Below are positions 14,826 to 22,924 of a stretch of DNA of 64,000 bases, piece by piece. The DNA comes from JAIBJN01 sp963839745 (GTDB lineage: Bacteria > Actinomycetota > Thermoleophilia > Gaiellales > Gaiellaceae). The position numbers and the translations under genes were made by a program. The stretch's first letter is position 1. Each line of letters opens with the position of its first letter. Below the pieces are notes generated by a model. The model made no database searches. It saw nothing but the letters and a program-made list of their open reading frames with translations, and had not been told where the DNA came from. The stretch covers positions 1 through 64,000 of the forward strand of contig CAWIWC010000005.1 of NCBI GenBank assembly GCA_963839745.1. Reading direction: 5' to 3'.

Positions 14826-16315
14826 TGGCCACCGGGACGCTCGTCGACGTCGTCATGCCCCAGATGGGCGTCTCGGTGTCGGAGGGGACGATCACGAAGT
14901 GGGCGAAGTCGGAGGGGGAGGCCATCGAGGCCGACGAGACCCTGCTCGAGATCTCGACCGACAAGGTCGACACGGAGGTACCGAGCCCGGCAACGGGCGT
15001 CGTCCAGCAGATCCTGGTGCAGGAGGGCGAGACGGTCCCGGTCGGAACGAAGATCGCGATGATCGCGCCGGAGGGCGCCGAGGTGGCAGCACCCGACGAG
15101 GCGCCCGCCGCCGAAGCGCCGGCGGCAGAAGCTCCAGCCGAGGAGGCGCCGCCCGAGCCCGCCACGCAGGAAGCGGCCGCCGAGAGCGCCGCCGCGTCCG
15201 GGGCCGAAGGCGAGACGCCATCGGCCGAGGAGGTCGCCGCGGAGCCGGAGCCGCCCCCCGCGCAGCCCACGCCCGCGCCGCTCCCGGTCGAGCCCGACGA
15301 CGGGCAGGCCGACGGCGCGCGCTTCGTCTCGCCGGTCGTGGCCCGCATCGCCTCCGAGCACAACGTGGACGTCTCCCAGATCTCCGGCACGGGCCGGGGC
15401 GGACGGGTGACGAAGAAGGACATCCTGGGCTTCATCGAGTCCGGCGGCGCCGCTGCGCCCGCCGAGGCGCCCGCGGCTCCGGCCGAGGCGCCCGCCGCGC
15501 CGGAGGCTCCCGCAGAACCCGCTGCACCGGCCGCGCCCGCGCAGCACGAGGCGGCCGCTCCGCCCGCCCCGCCTGCCCCAGCACCGGCCGCCGAGCCCCA
15601 GGAGGGCGAGACCGTCGAGGCCATGTCGCCGATGCGGCGCGGGATCGCGGAGCACATGCGCCGCTCGCTCGACACGGCCGCGCACGTCACGAGCGCGATC
15701 GAGGTCGACATGTCGAAGGTGGTCTCGATCCGCGAGAAGCTCAAGAAGGAGTACCAGGCGGCCTACGGCGTCAACCCGACCTACCTCGCGTTCGTCGCCC
15801 GCGCCGCCGTGGAGACGCTCAAGGACTACCCGTGGCTGAACGGCGAGCTGCGCGGGGAGTCGATCGTCACGCGTCCGTGGGTGAACGTCGGCTTCGCCGT
15901 CGAGCTCACCGACGGCAAGGGCCTGATCGTCCCGGTCGTCAAGCAGGCGGAGACGCTCAACCTCCTCGGCATCGCGAAGGCGATCGCGGACATCGCCGCC
16001 CGCGCGCGCGAGAAGAAGCTGCTTCCCGACGACGTCCAGGGCGGCACGTTCACGATCACGAACCCCGGCGGCTACGGCACCTTCCACGGCACGCCGGTGA
16101 TCAGCCAGCCGCAGGCCGCGATCCTCGGCACCTACGCCGTCGTCAAGCGGCCGTGGGTGATCCAGGACGACATGGGCGAGGACGTGATCGCCATCCGGCC
16201 GATCATGAACCTCACCCTCACGTACGACCACCGCCTCGTCGACGGAGCGCTGGCGGGCCGCTTCCTGCGCGACCTGCGCGAGCGGCTCCAGACCTGGGAC
16301 GAGTCGGCCTACTAG
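14825..16315 (+). CDS. Dihydrolipoamide acyltransferase (E2)
   Basis: 496 residues with one lipoyl domain at 1-78 (lysine in EISTDKVDTEV), an Ala/Pro/Glu-rich linker to about 155, a peripheral subunit-binding domain (SPVVARIASEHNVDVSQISG, about 170-205), a second Ala/Pro linker, and the catalytic acyltransferase domain from EAMSPMRRGIAEHM to the end, with active-site DHRLVDGA near 466. It forms the core of the complex and carries the acyl group on lipoate. lipB and lipA lie directly downstream. No E3 gene is adjacent. Confidence 0.93.
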   Translation: MATGTLVDVVMPQMGVSVSEGTITKWAKSEGEAIEADETLLEISTDKVDTEVPSPATGVVQQILVQEGETVPVGTKIAMIAPEGAEVAAPDEAPAAEAPAAEAPAEEAPPEPATQEAAAESAAASGAEGETPSAEEVAAEPEPPPAQPTPAPLPVEPDDGQADGARFVSPVVARIASEHNVDVSQISGTGRGGRVTKKDILGFIESGGAAAPAEAPAAPAEAPAAPEAPAEPAAPAAPAQHEAAAPPAPPAPAPAAEPQEGETVEAMSPMRRGIAEHMRRSLDTAAHVTSAIEVDMSKVVSIREKLKKEYQAAYGVNPTYLAFVARAAVETLKDYPWLNGELRGESIVTRPWVNVGFAVELTDGKGLIVPVVKQAETLNLLGIAKAIADIAARAREKKLLPDDVQGGTFTITNPGGYGTFHGTPVISQPQAAILGTYAVVKRPWVIQDDMGEDVIAIRPIMNLTLTYDHRLVDGALAGRFLRDLRERLQTWDESAY

Positions 16316-16340
16316 GCCGACGCGGCTCACCGCCCTTTCC

Positions 16341-16480
16341 AGCCATGTCAGGGGTCAGACCCCGGCCGTGTCCCCCGAGGACGAGCTGGAACTGCGAAAC
16401 CGAGCAGTCAAGCGAACGCCTGTCTCGGGCCGGCCCGAGACGCACGGTCCTTCGCAGCCACGTCAGGGGTCAGACCCCGG
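16341..16480. repeat. Two 25-bp direct repeats with a GGGGTCAGACCCC palindrome
   Basis: Copies at 16341-16365 and 16456-16480 differ at one base. Each contains the palindrome GGGGTCAGACCCC (16351-16363 and 16466-16478). They lie in the 208-bp gap between E2 and lipB, which holds no gene. A hairpin here could terminate E2 transcription, but there is no T tract. Confidence 0.8.
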
Positions 16481-16511
16481 ACGGGGCCGTCGTGGACAGC
16501 CTCCGGGCGAC

Positions 16512-16517
16512 TAGGCT
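16512..16517 (+). promoter_or_regulatory. -10 box of lipB
   Basis: TAGGCT, 6 nt before the GTG at 16524. Confidence 0.5.
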
Positions 16518-16523
16518 TTGGGC

Positions 16524-17300
16524 GTGAGGCGCGGCGCGTATCTGCTCAACCTCGGGCCGACGGGCTACACGGAGGCGTGGGAGCTCCAGCGCGCGCTCGC
16601 TGCCGGGGTCTCGCAGGGGGCGATCCCGGACACCATCATCCTGCTCGAGCACAACCCGGTGATCACCCTCGGGCGCCGGACCGACGAAGGCTCGGAGCTC
16701 CACGTGCCCGAAGGCGCTCCCGTCGAGATCGTCGAGACCGACCGTGGCGGCAAGTCCACGTACCACGGGCCCGGGCAGCTCGTTTGCTACCCGATCCTCG
16801 ACCTGAACCGGCACGGCCGCGACGTGAAGCGCTACGTCCGCGACCTCGAGGAGGCGCTGATCCGGACACTGGCGTCCTACGAGCTCGACGCGACACGGAT
16901 CGACGGCCTGACCGGCGTGTGGCTCGAGCGGCCGCCGCGCAAGATCGCCTCGATCGGCGTCCACGTCTCGCGCTGGGTGACGACGCACGGCTACGCGCTC
17001 AACGTCGACCTCGACCCGGCGCCGTTCACCGAGTGGATCACCGCCTGCGGCCTCGAGGACGCCGCCTTCACGACGATGGCACGCGAGCTCGGCCGCCCGC
17101 TGACGCTGGACGAGGTCCGGCCGGCCGCGGCAGCGGCGCTCGGCGAGGTCTTCGAGCTGGAGCTCGAGGAACTGCCCGTCGAGGACGGAATAGGTCTCTG
17201 GCCACAGCCGGTGCACGAGAAGATCTCGTCGAAGCCAATGCGCAATGAAACGCGATCGGGAGAGGCAATGGGAGTTGAGCAGGTTGTCGCCAGCTCCTAA
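16524..17300 (+). CDS. lipB: Octanoyltransferase LipB
   Basis: 258 residues. The acyl-carrier motif RGGKSTYHGPGQLVCYPI (about 73-90) and the active-site region KIASIGVHVSRWVTTHGYAL (about 139-158), which holds the catalytic lysine, are complete; the second catalytic residue, the cysteine of ITACGLED, follows. It moves octanoate from acyl carrier protein to the E2 lipoyl domain. About 40 residues after the normal end (from LPVEDGIGLWP) are not conserved and run up to the repeat that precedes lipA. GTG at 16524 is preferred over the TTG at 16518. Confidence 0.93.
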   Translation: MRRGAYLLNLGPTGYTEAWELQRALAAGVSQGAIPDTIILLEHNPVITLGRRTDEGSELHVPEGAPVEIVETDRGGKSTYHGPGQLVCYPILDLNRHGRDVKRYVRDLEEALIRTLASYELDATRIDGLTGVWLERPPRKIASIGVHVSRWVTTHGYALNVDLDPAPFTEWITACGLEDAAFTTMARELGRPLTLDEVRPAAAAALGEVFELELEELPVEDGIGLWPQPVHEKISSKPMRNETRSGEAMGVEQVVASS

Positions 17301-17337
17301 GGAGGGGGCACATGGGGGAACCATGGGTTCCCCCATG
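17297..17337 (+). repeat. Dispersed palindromic repeat, copy 1 (start of lipA)
   Basis: Leader AAGGAGGGGGCA, then 12-bp perfect arms CATGGGGGAACC (17311-17322) and GGTTCCCCCATG (17326-17337) around the loop ATG. Copies 2 and 3 are at 53567-53601 and 61294-61331. The element holds the Shine-Dalgarno and both candidate start codons of lipA. Confidence 0.85.
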
Positions 17338-18255
17338 TTGAAGTCGCGGCCAGTAGCTGAGCGGCCCCGCCGCCCCGAGTGGATGAAGGTCCGCGCGCCG
17401 AGCGCCGACGGCCGCTACTTCGAGCTGCGCGACCTGCTGCACGGCCAGGGCCTGAACACGATCTGCGAGGAGGCGCGCTGCCCGAACATCGCCGAGTGCT
17501 GGGGCCGCGGCACGGCCACGTTCCAGATCCTCGGGGACACGTGCACGCGCGCCTGCCGCTATTGCTACGTCCACTCGGGCAAGCCGGGCTCGCCGCCCGA
17601 CCCGCTGGAGCCGCTCCGCCTCGCGCAGGCGGCTTCGCAGATGGGCCTGAAGCACGTGGTCGTCACGTCGGTCGACCGCGACGACGTTCCTGACCGCGGC
17701 GCCGGCCACTACGCGGCCACGATCCGGGCGCTGAAGAGCAAGCTGCCCCAGGCCTCGGTCGAGGTCCTGACGCCCGACTTCCTGGGCGTCGAAGAGGAGG
17801 CGCTCGCAACCGTGCTCGCCGAGCGGCCCGAGGTGTTCAACCACAACATCGAGACCGTCCGCCGCCTCCACCGCCGGATGCGCGGCGCGAAGGCCGACTA
17901 CGACAAGGCGCTCTGGCTCCTCCGCCGGGCAAAGGAGCTCGCCGACTACCCCGTGCTGACGAAGTCGGGGATCATCGTCGGGCTCGGCGAGACCAACGAC
18001 GAGGTCGTGGACACCCTGCGCGACCTGCGCGAGCACGACGTCGACGTCGTCACCATCGGCCAGTACCTCCAGCCGTCCTCCCGCCACGCGACGATCGACC
18101 GCTGGGTGCACCCCGACGAGTTCCGCTGGTTCCGCGAGCAGGGCGAGGCGATGGGCTTCGGATCGGTCTTCTCGGGACCGCTCGTGCGCTCCTCCTACCG
18201 CGCCGACGAGCAGCGGCACGCGGCCGAGACGGGCCGCGGCGCGGTCGCCTACTAG
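17335..18255 (+). CDS. lipA: Lipoyl synthase LipA
   Basis: 306 residues from the ATG at 17335 (310 from the ATG at 17323). The auxiliary cluster motif CEEARCPNIAEC and the radical-SAM motif CTRACRYC are present, as is GETNDEVVDTLRDLR; the C-terminal serine ligand is in LVRSSYRADEQ. It inserts two sulfurs into the octanoyl group placed by LipB. N-terminal RPRRPEWMKVRAP belongs to the conserved family core, so the start must be in the palindrome just upstream. It uses two 4Fe-4S clusters. Confidence 0.95.
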   Translation: MLKSRPVAERPRRPEWMKVRAPSADGRYFELRDLLHGQGLNTICEEARCPNIAECWGRGTATFQILGDTCTRACRYCYVHSGKPGSPPDPLEPLRLAQAASQMGLKHVVVTSVDRDDVPDRGAGHYAATIRALKSKLPQASVEVLTPDFLGVEEEALATVLAERPEVFNHNIETVRRLHRRMRGAKADYDKALWLLRRAKELADYPVLTKSGIIVGLGETNDEVVDTLRDLREHDVDVVTIGQYLQPSSRHATIDRWVHPDEFRWFREQGEAMGFGSVFSGPLVRSSYRADEQRHAAETGRGAVAY

Positions 18256-18277
18256 GGCTCCGCCCGGTGAAACGGAG

Positions 18278-18299
18278 GGAGCCGCCCGATGGCGGCTCC
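18278..18299. terminator. Hairpin after lipA
   Basis: GGAGCCGCC, loop CGAT, GGCGGCTCC. On the plus strand it is followed only by TCTC; read on the minus strand it is followed by CTCCGTTTC. It could end lipA transcripts or a leftward transcript from the promoter at 18413-18441. Confidence 0.5.
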
Positions 18300-18412
18300 T
18301 CTCACGCGGCTCTCCCCCCAACTGTCGACCGGGAGGTCGCGGAGGGCGATCTCGTGTCGCCCCGACGTGAGAGTTCTCCCCTCGCGACGTCCCGGAGCGC
18401 GTGGGTCCGTAG

Positions 18413-18446
18413 AGTTAATGAGACTAAAGTGAGCCTGTCAAGTTAG
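18413..18446 (-). promoter_or_regulatory. Leftward promoter-like site with operator-like palindrome
   Basis: TTGACA (18436-18441) and TTAACT (18413-18418) are 17 bp apart on the minus strand. An imperfect palindrome, CTAAAGTGA, 5 bp, TCAAGTTAG (18424-18446), overlaps the -35. No protein gene lies leftward before lipA's end. The rest of the 18256-18454 gap has no open frame of note. Confidence 0.4.
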
Positions 18447-18454
18447 TTTTTCGC

Positions 18455-19783
18455 TCAGGCGTCGTGCGGACGGGCCATGGCGCGGTAGTCGAGCGCCTTG
18501 TCGAGCGTCTCATCGTCGACGCCGGCGTCGCGCGCGACCTCGCGCAGCGAGCGGCCGCTCGCGGCCGCTTCCTTGACGATCTCCGTCGCCTTGTCGTAGC
18601 CGATGTACGGGTTGAGGGCCGTCGCGGCGGAGAGCGTCAGCTCCGCATAGCGCTCGAGGGTCTCGCGGTTGGGCTCGATCCCGTCCACGCACCTCTCGGC
18701 GAAGAGCCGAGACGCTGACGCGAGCAGGCCGATCGAGCCGAGCAGGTTGCGGGCGATCATCGGCACGAAGACGTTCAGCTCGAAGTGCCCCTGGAGCCCG
18801 CCGACCGTGATCGCCGCGTCGTTCCCGATCACCTGGGCGGAGACCTGCGTGACGACCTCGGGGATGACCGGGTTCACCTTGCCCGGCATGATCGAGCTGC
18901 CCTTCTGCAGCTCGGGCAGCGCGATCTCAGCGAGACCCGCGCGCGGGCCGGATCCCATCAGACGCATGTCGTTGGCGATCTTCGTCAGGGAGACGGCGAC
19001 CGTCTTGAGCGCGCCCGAGGCCTCGACGAGCGCGTCGCGCGCGGCCTGCGCCTCGAACGGGTTCGCCGGGGGCAGGATGGTCAGGCCGGTCTCGGCCGCC
19101 AGCTTCGCGCGCACCCGCTCCGCGAACTCGGGATGGGTGTTGAGGCCGGTGCCCGTAGCGGTGCCGCCGAGCGGGATCTGCCCCACGCGCTCGAGCGTCG
19201 ACTCGACGCGCGCGATCCCCTGGCGCACCTGGGCGGCGTAGCCGCCGAACTCCTGGCCGAGCGTCACCGGCACCGCGTCCATCAGGTGCGTGCGGCCCGA
19301 CTTGACGAGGTCGGCGAACTCGCCGGCCTTCCGCTCGAGCGCCTCCGCGAGGGCGGTCAGGCTCGGCAGGAGGTCGTTCACCAGCCCGTCCAGCGCCGCC
19401 AGGTGAACGGCCGAAGGGAAGACGTCGTTCGAGGACTGGCCCATGTTGACGTCGTCGTTCGCATGGACGTCCTCGCCGGCAAGCGCCGCGATCACTTCGT
19501 TCGCATTCATGTTCGAGGACGTGCCCGAGCCGGTCTGGAAGACGTCGATCGGGAACTGGTCGTCGAACTCGCCCGCCGCGATCCTGTCGCCGGCAGCAGC
19601 GATGCGTTCCGCCTTCTCCGAGTCGAGGAGGGCGAGCTCCGCGTTCGCGCGCGCGGCGGCGGCCTTCAACCGTCCGAGCCAGCGTGCGACCGAGGCCGGG
19701 ATCGGCTCCCCTGAGACCGGGAAGTTCTCGACTGCCTTGCGTGTCTCCATCCCCCAGAGCTCCCTCGGCGCGGTCTCGCTCAC
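18455..19783 (-). CDS. fumC: Class II fumarate hydratase
   Basis: 442 residues, slightly shorter than the 460-470 common in the family because the N-terminus is trimmed. The superfamily signature GSSIMPGKVNP is near residue 305, with TGSGTSSNMNANEVI near 80 and GRTHLMDAVPV near 170 as the other two conserved active-site blocks. It interconverts fumarate and malate in the TCA cycle. The start is taken as the GTG at 19783 because a TAGACT box lies 7 nt before it; the long frame further right is antisense to the next gene. Confidence 0.93.
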   Translation of the reverse strand: MSETAPRELWGMETRKAVENFPVSGEPIPASVARWLGRLKAAAARANAELALLDSEKAERIAAAGDRIAAGEFDDQFPIDVFQTGSGTSSNMNANEVIAALAGEDVHANDDVNMGQSSNDVFPSAVHLAALDGLVNDLLPSLTALAEALERKAGEFADLVKSGRTHLMDAVPVTLGQEFGGYAAQVRQGIARVESTLERVGQIPLGGTATGTGLNTHPEFAERVRAKLAAETGLTILPPANPFEAQAARDALVEASGALKTVAVSLTKIANDMRLMGSGPRAGLAEIALPELQKGSSIMPGKVNPVIPEVVTQVSAQVIGNDAAITVGGLQGHFELNVFVPMIARNLLGSIGLLASASRLFAERCVDGIEPNRETLERYAELTLSAATALNPYIGYDKATEIVKEAAASGRSLREVARDAGVDDETLDKALDYRAMARPHDA

Positions 19784-19790
19784 GCCGACG

Positions 19791-19796
19791 AGTCTA
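19791..19796 (-). promoter_or_regulatory. -10 box of fumC
   Basis: TAGACT, 7 nt before the GTG at 19783. Confidence 0.5.
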
Positions 19797-19930
19797 GTCG
19801 CGTCCGGGCGGCACCGGTCGCGCAGCCGGGAGCTTGCGGGAAACCACGCACGACCGATCGTGGCAGACGCCGATGCCGGCTCCAGCCGCCGGGGAAAGAG
19901 TGGGGCCAGAGCAACGAAAGGGGGTGCCAC

Positions 19931-21019
19931 ATGAAGGCACTCACGTACGGCGGCCCCGGCGTGCGGGCTTGGGAGACCGTGCCCGACCCGACCGTCCAGG
20001 AACCCACCGACCTCGTCGTCGAGATCGGCTCCTCCACGATCTGCGGGACCGACCTGCACATCCTCAAGGGCGACGTGCCGACGGTCGAGCCGGGGCGCAT
20101 CCTCGGCCACGAGGCCGTGGGCACAGTCGTCGCGGCCGGGTCGGCCGTGACCACCGTCGCCGAGGGCGACCGTGTGCTCGTCTCCTGCATCACCGCGTGC
20201 GGGCGCTGCCGCTTCTGCCGCGAGGGCCACTACGGCCTGTGCTCGGGCGGCGGCGGCTGGATCCTGGGCCACCTGATCGACGGCCTCCAGGCCGAGTACG
20301 CACGCGTGCCTTTCGGGGACACGTCCGTGTACCCCGTCCCCGAGGCGCTGAGCGACGAGCAGGTGCTGTTCCTGGCGGACATCCTCCCGACCGCCTACGA
20401 GGTCGGGGTGCTGAACGGCGGGGTGCAGCCCGGCGACACGGTCGCGATCGTCGGCGCGGGCCCGATCGGGCTCGCCGCGATCATGACCGCGCGACTCCTC
20501 ACTCCCGGCCGTGTGATCGCGATCGACCTCGCCGACGCGCGCCTCGAACAGGCGCTCGCCTTCGGCGCGGACGTGGCGATCAACAACGGCGCCGAGAGCC
20601 CCTTCGACCGGGTCCTCGAGCTGACCGACGGGCTCGGAGTGGACGTCGCAATCGAAGCAGTCGGGGTTCCGGAGACGTTCGAGCTCTGCACCGAGCTCAT
20701 CCGCCCCGGAGGACGAGTCGCCAATGTCGGCGTCCACGGACACCCCGCCACGCTTCACCTGGAGAAGCTGTGGATCCGGGACGTGACCGTGACGACCGGG
20801 CTCGTGGACACGTTCACGACCCCGCAGCTCCTTCGGCTGATCGAGGGCGGCCGGCTGGATCCGACCGTCTTCGCAACGCATCGCTTCCCGCTGGGGGAGA
20901 CGATGGAGGCGTACGACGTCTTCGCCGACGCCGCGGAGACGCACGCCTTGAAGGTCGTGCTCGAGGGCGAGCGCGCCGTCAGGGAAACCCCGGCGGCTCT
21001 CGCCGGCACGACCGCCTGA
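19931..21019 (+). CDS. Zinc-dependent medium-chain alcohol dehydrogenase
   Basis: 362 residues. Catalytic zinc ligands are in ICGTDLH and GHEAVG, structural zinc ligands in CGRCRFCREGHYGLC (four cysteines, about 94-108) and the NAD-binding turn is GAGPIGLAA (about 178-186). This subgroup (tdh-like/secondary alcohol dehydrogenase-like) often oxidises small alcohols, such as 2-propanol or 2,3-butanediol, or formaldehyde adducts; substrate is undetermined. The Shine-Dalgarno AAAGGGGG precedes the ATG. It is divergent from fumC with a 147-bp gap. Confidence 0.9.
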   Translation: MKALTYGGPGVRAWETVPDPTVQEPTDLVVEIGSSTICGTDLHILKGDVPTVEPGRILGHEAVGTVVAAGSAVTTVAEGDRVLVSCITACGRCRFCREGHYGLCSGGGGWILGHLIDGLQAEYARVPFGDTSVYPVPEALSDEQVLFLADILPTAYEVGVLNGGVQPGDTVAIVGAGPIGLAAIMTARLLTPGRVIAIDLADARLEQALAFGADVAINNGAESPFDRVLELTDGLGVDVAIEAVGVPETFELCTELIRPGGRVANVGVHGHPATLHLEKLWIRDVTVTTGLVDTFTTPQLLRLIEGGRLDPTVFATHRFPLGETMEAYDVFADAAETHALKVVLEGERAVRETPAALAGTTA

Positions 21020-21025
21020 GCATCC

Positions 21026-21064
21026 GGAGCGGGCCGGGCCCACCCCCCGAGCCCGGCCCGCTCC
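21026..21064 (+). terminator. GC-rich hairpin after the alcohol dehydrogenase
   Basis: 14-bp perfect arms GGAGCGGGCCGGGC and GCCCGGCCCGCTCC with an 11-nt loop, 6 nt after the stop codon. No T tract follows. Confidence 0.6.
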
Positions 21065-21071
21065 AGGCTCA

Positions 21072-21395
21072 GCCTCGACCGGCGGCCCGCGGGCCTACGT
21101 CTGGGCGAACCTGCAGTCGTCGCCCGGATACGTTCCGAGCAACACCTACCAGTACAACTCGACCGGCGCGCTGAACACGGCCTTCCGTTCGGGCGTCGGC
21201 GTCTACCAGGTGCGGCTCCCGGGCCTCAACGGCGTCAGCGGCCACGCGCAGGTGACGGCGTACGGCGGCGGCTCCACCCGCTGCAAGGTGCAGAGCTGGA
21301 CCTCGAGCGCCTCCGCGAAGCTCGTCAACGTCCTGTGCTTCGACACGGCGGGAGCACCGGCCGACTCGCGCTACGTGCTCGACTTCGTGCACTAG
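21072..21395 (+). pseudogene. C-terminal remnant of a secreted beta-rich protein
   Basis: An open stretch of 107 codons with no ATG or GTG near its left end. It reads RAYVWANLQSSPGYVPSNTY, NSTGALNTAFRSGVGVYQVR, then HAQVTAYGGGSTRCKVQSW and ends RYVLDFVH before a TAG. Such aromatic and Ser/Thr-rich blocks are known from repeated domains of actinobacterial secreted proteins. The two cysteines may form a disulfide. The first in-frame ATG-like start (at 21210) would cut the domain in half, so this looks like the end of a longer gene whose front has been lost. Confidence 0.55.
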
Positions 21396-21417
21396 CCGAG
21401 CGGAAGCTCGCCAACCT

Positions 21418-21441
21418 GAGGGCCCGGTTCGCCGGGCCCTC
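21418..21441. terminator. Bidirectional terminator hairpin
   Basis: GAGGGCCCGG, loop TTCG, CCGGGCCCTC: a 10-bp stem with a stable tetraloop, placed between the convergent remnant and the ferredoxin reductase gene. Confidence 0.7.
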
Positions 21442-21446
21442 AACCG

Positions 21447-22457
21447 TTAATCGGTCGAGTACTTCGGCTGCACCTTCTCGCCGCGGATCTTCGCGATCGC
21501 CTGGTTGGCGGCGATCGCCGCCTCGCCGAAGCCCACGGAGATGAGGGTGATCTTGCCCTCGTAGCCGGCCACGTCGCCGGCCGCGTACACGCTCGGCAGC
21601 GAGGTCTCCATCGTCATGGGCTCGACGAGGATCTGGCGCTTGCCGTGGAAGTCGAGGCCCCAGTCGGCGATCGAGCCGAGATGGGAGTGGAAGCCGAGGA
21701 GCGTGATGAGCGCGTCGCACTCGACCTCGAAGGTCTCGCCGGTGCTCGTGTTCTCGAGCGTCACGGCCTGGATGGAGCCGTCGCCGCGCACGCCGCGCAC
21801 CTCGGCGGGGTTGCAGATGCGGACGTTGCCCTGCTCCTCGAGCTCGCGCGCCTCCTTGACCGAGCTCTCGAGCGCGCGGAAGCGGTCGCGGCGGTGGACG
21901 AGCGTGATCGGCTTGTTCGCCGTGTCCTGGAGGCCGAGCGTCCAGTCGAGCGCGGAGTCGCCGCCGCCGACGATGACGCAGGTCTTGTCGCGGAAGACCT
22001 CCTTGCGGCGGACGAAGTAGTGCAGCCCCTTGCCCTCCCAGGAGTCGATGTCCTCGATCTCGAGCTTGCGCGGCTCGAAGGCGCCGTGCCCTGCGGTGAC
22101 GATGAGCGACCGGGTCGGGAACGACTCGCCCTCGTGCGTGGTGAGGACGAGGATCTCCTCGCCGTTGGCGCCGACCCGCTGGAGGTCCTTGACCTCCTGC
22201 CCGAGGTGGACGTCGGCTCCGAACTGGAGGCCCTGCTCGACGCAGAGGTCGACGAGCGCCTGGCCCTGGATCTTCGGGTGCCCGGCGACGTCGTAGACGT
22301 GCTTCTCGGGATAGACGGCGGCGACCTGGCCGCCCAGCTGTCCGAGGCTCTCGATGATCCGCACGGAGCCGTCGCGGTGCCCGCCGTAGTAGGCCGCAGC
22401 GAGACCCACCGGCCCGCCGCCGATGATCGTGATGTCGACGACCTGATGCTCGCTCAC
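21447..22457 (-). CDS. Ferredoxin/flavodoxin-NADP reductase, thioredoxin-reductase-like type
   Basis: 336 residues. FAD-binding IIGGGPVGLAAAYYGGHRD at the N-terminus, NADP-binding VIVGGGDSALDW near residue 165, and the C-terminal FAD motif VYAAGDVAGYEG near 290 give the thioredoxin-reductase fold. The redox CxxC of thioredoxin reductase is missing, and the length fits the Bacillus YumC-type ferredoxin-NADP reductases. It would pass electrons between NADPH and ferredoxin, for example for the Fe-S enzymes nearby. GTG start at 22457. Confidence 0.88.
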   Translation of the reverse strand: MSEHQVVDITIIGGGPVGLAAAYYGGHRDGSVRIIESLGQLGGQVAAVYPEKHVYDVAGHPKIQGQALVDLCVEQGLQFGADVHLGQEVKDLQRVGANGEEILVLTTHEGESFPTRSLIVTAGHGAFEPRKLEIEDIDSWEGKGLHYFVRRKEVFRDKTCVIVGGGDSALDWTLGLQDTANKPITLVHRRDRFRALESSVKEARELEEQGNVRICNPAEVRGVRGDGSIQAVTLENTSTGETFEVECDALITLLGFHSHLGSIADWGLDFHGKRQILVEPMTMETSLPSVYAAGDVAGYEGKITLISVGFGEAAIAANQAIAKIRGEKVQPKYSTD

Positions 22458-22490
22458 GCCGCCCCTAGGGTACCCGGGACGATCGCAGCG

Positions 22491-22886
22491 CTAGTGGCTG
22501 CAGCCGGCGCCACAAGCGCCGCCGGCGTGGGACTCCACGGGCTCGCCGCCCGCCTCGTCCTTGGCCTGGAAGGAAGAGCCGCATCCACAGGCCGCCTGCA
22601 CGTTCGGGTTGTTGATGGCGAAGCCCGCCCCCATGAGCGCGTCGACGAAGTCGATCTCGGAGCCGGTCAGGTAGGGAGCGCTGTACGGGTCGACGACGAC
22701 GCGGACGCCGTGCATCTCGATCTCGTTGTCCCCGTCCTGCGGGCCGCGGTCGAAGCCGAGCGCGTACTGGAAGCCCGAGCAGCCTCCGCCCTGGATGGCG
22801 ATCCTGAGGACACTGACGTCGCCCTCGGGCTCCTGGGCCATGAGCTCCTTGATCTTCGAAGCGGCCTGCTCAGTGACGGTCACCAT
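22491..22886 (-). CDS. A-type Fe-S cluster carrier (IscA/ErpA/HesB family)
   Basis: 131 residues. The three conserved cysteines are in GGGCSGFQYALG and ACGCGSSF. It carries assembled Fe-S clusters to target proteins; the Fe-S rich complex I operon starts 130 bp away in the opposite direction, together with LipA in this window. Unusual is a C-terminal extension of about 20 residues ending HAGGACGAGCSH, with two cysteines and two histidines that could bind metal. A TACACT box (22897-22902) lies 10 nt before the ATG, with TTGGGA 16 bp further upstream. Confidence 0.9.
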   Translation of the reverse strand: MVTVTEQAASKIKELMAQEPEGDVSVLRIAIQGGGCSGFQYALGFDRGPQDGDNEIEMHGVRVVVDPYSAPYLTGSEIDFVDALMGAGFAINNPNVQAACGCGSSFQAKDEAGGEPVESHAGGACGAGCSH

Positions 22887-22896
22887 GCTCTCTCGG

Positions 22897-22924
22897 AGTG
22901 TAGCAACGGCCCTGACGGTCCCAA
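22897..22924 (-). promoter_or_regulatory. Promoter of the A-type carrier gene
   Basis: TTGGGA (22919-22924) and TACACT (22897-22902) on the minus strand, 16 bp apart. Confidence 0.45.

Noticed and set aside
15104..15620. Ala/Pro/Glu-rich repeats in the E2 gene as a possible DNA repeat or mobile element
   Set aside because: These are the flexible linkers known from dihydrolipoamide acyltransferases; they stay in frame between recognised domains.
19784..21043. Long upstream extension of the fumC frame
   Set aside because: It is antisense to the alcohol dehydrogenase. The GTG at 19783 with its -10 box gives the normal FumC N-terminus.
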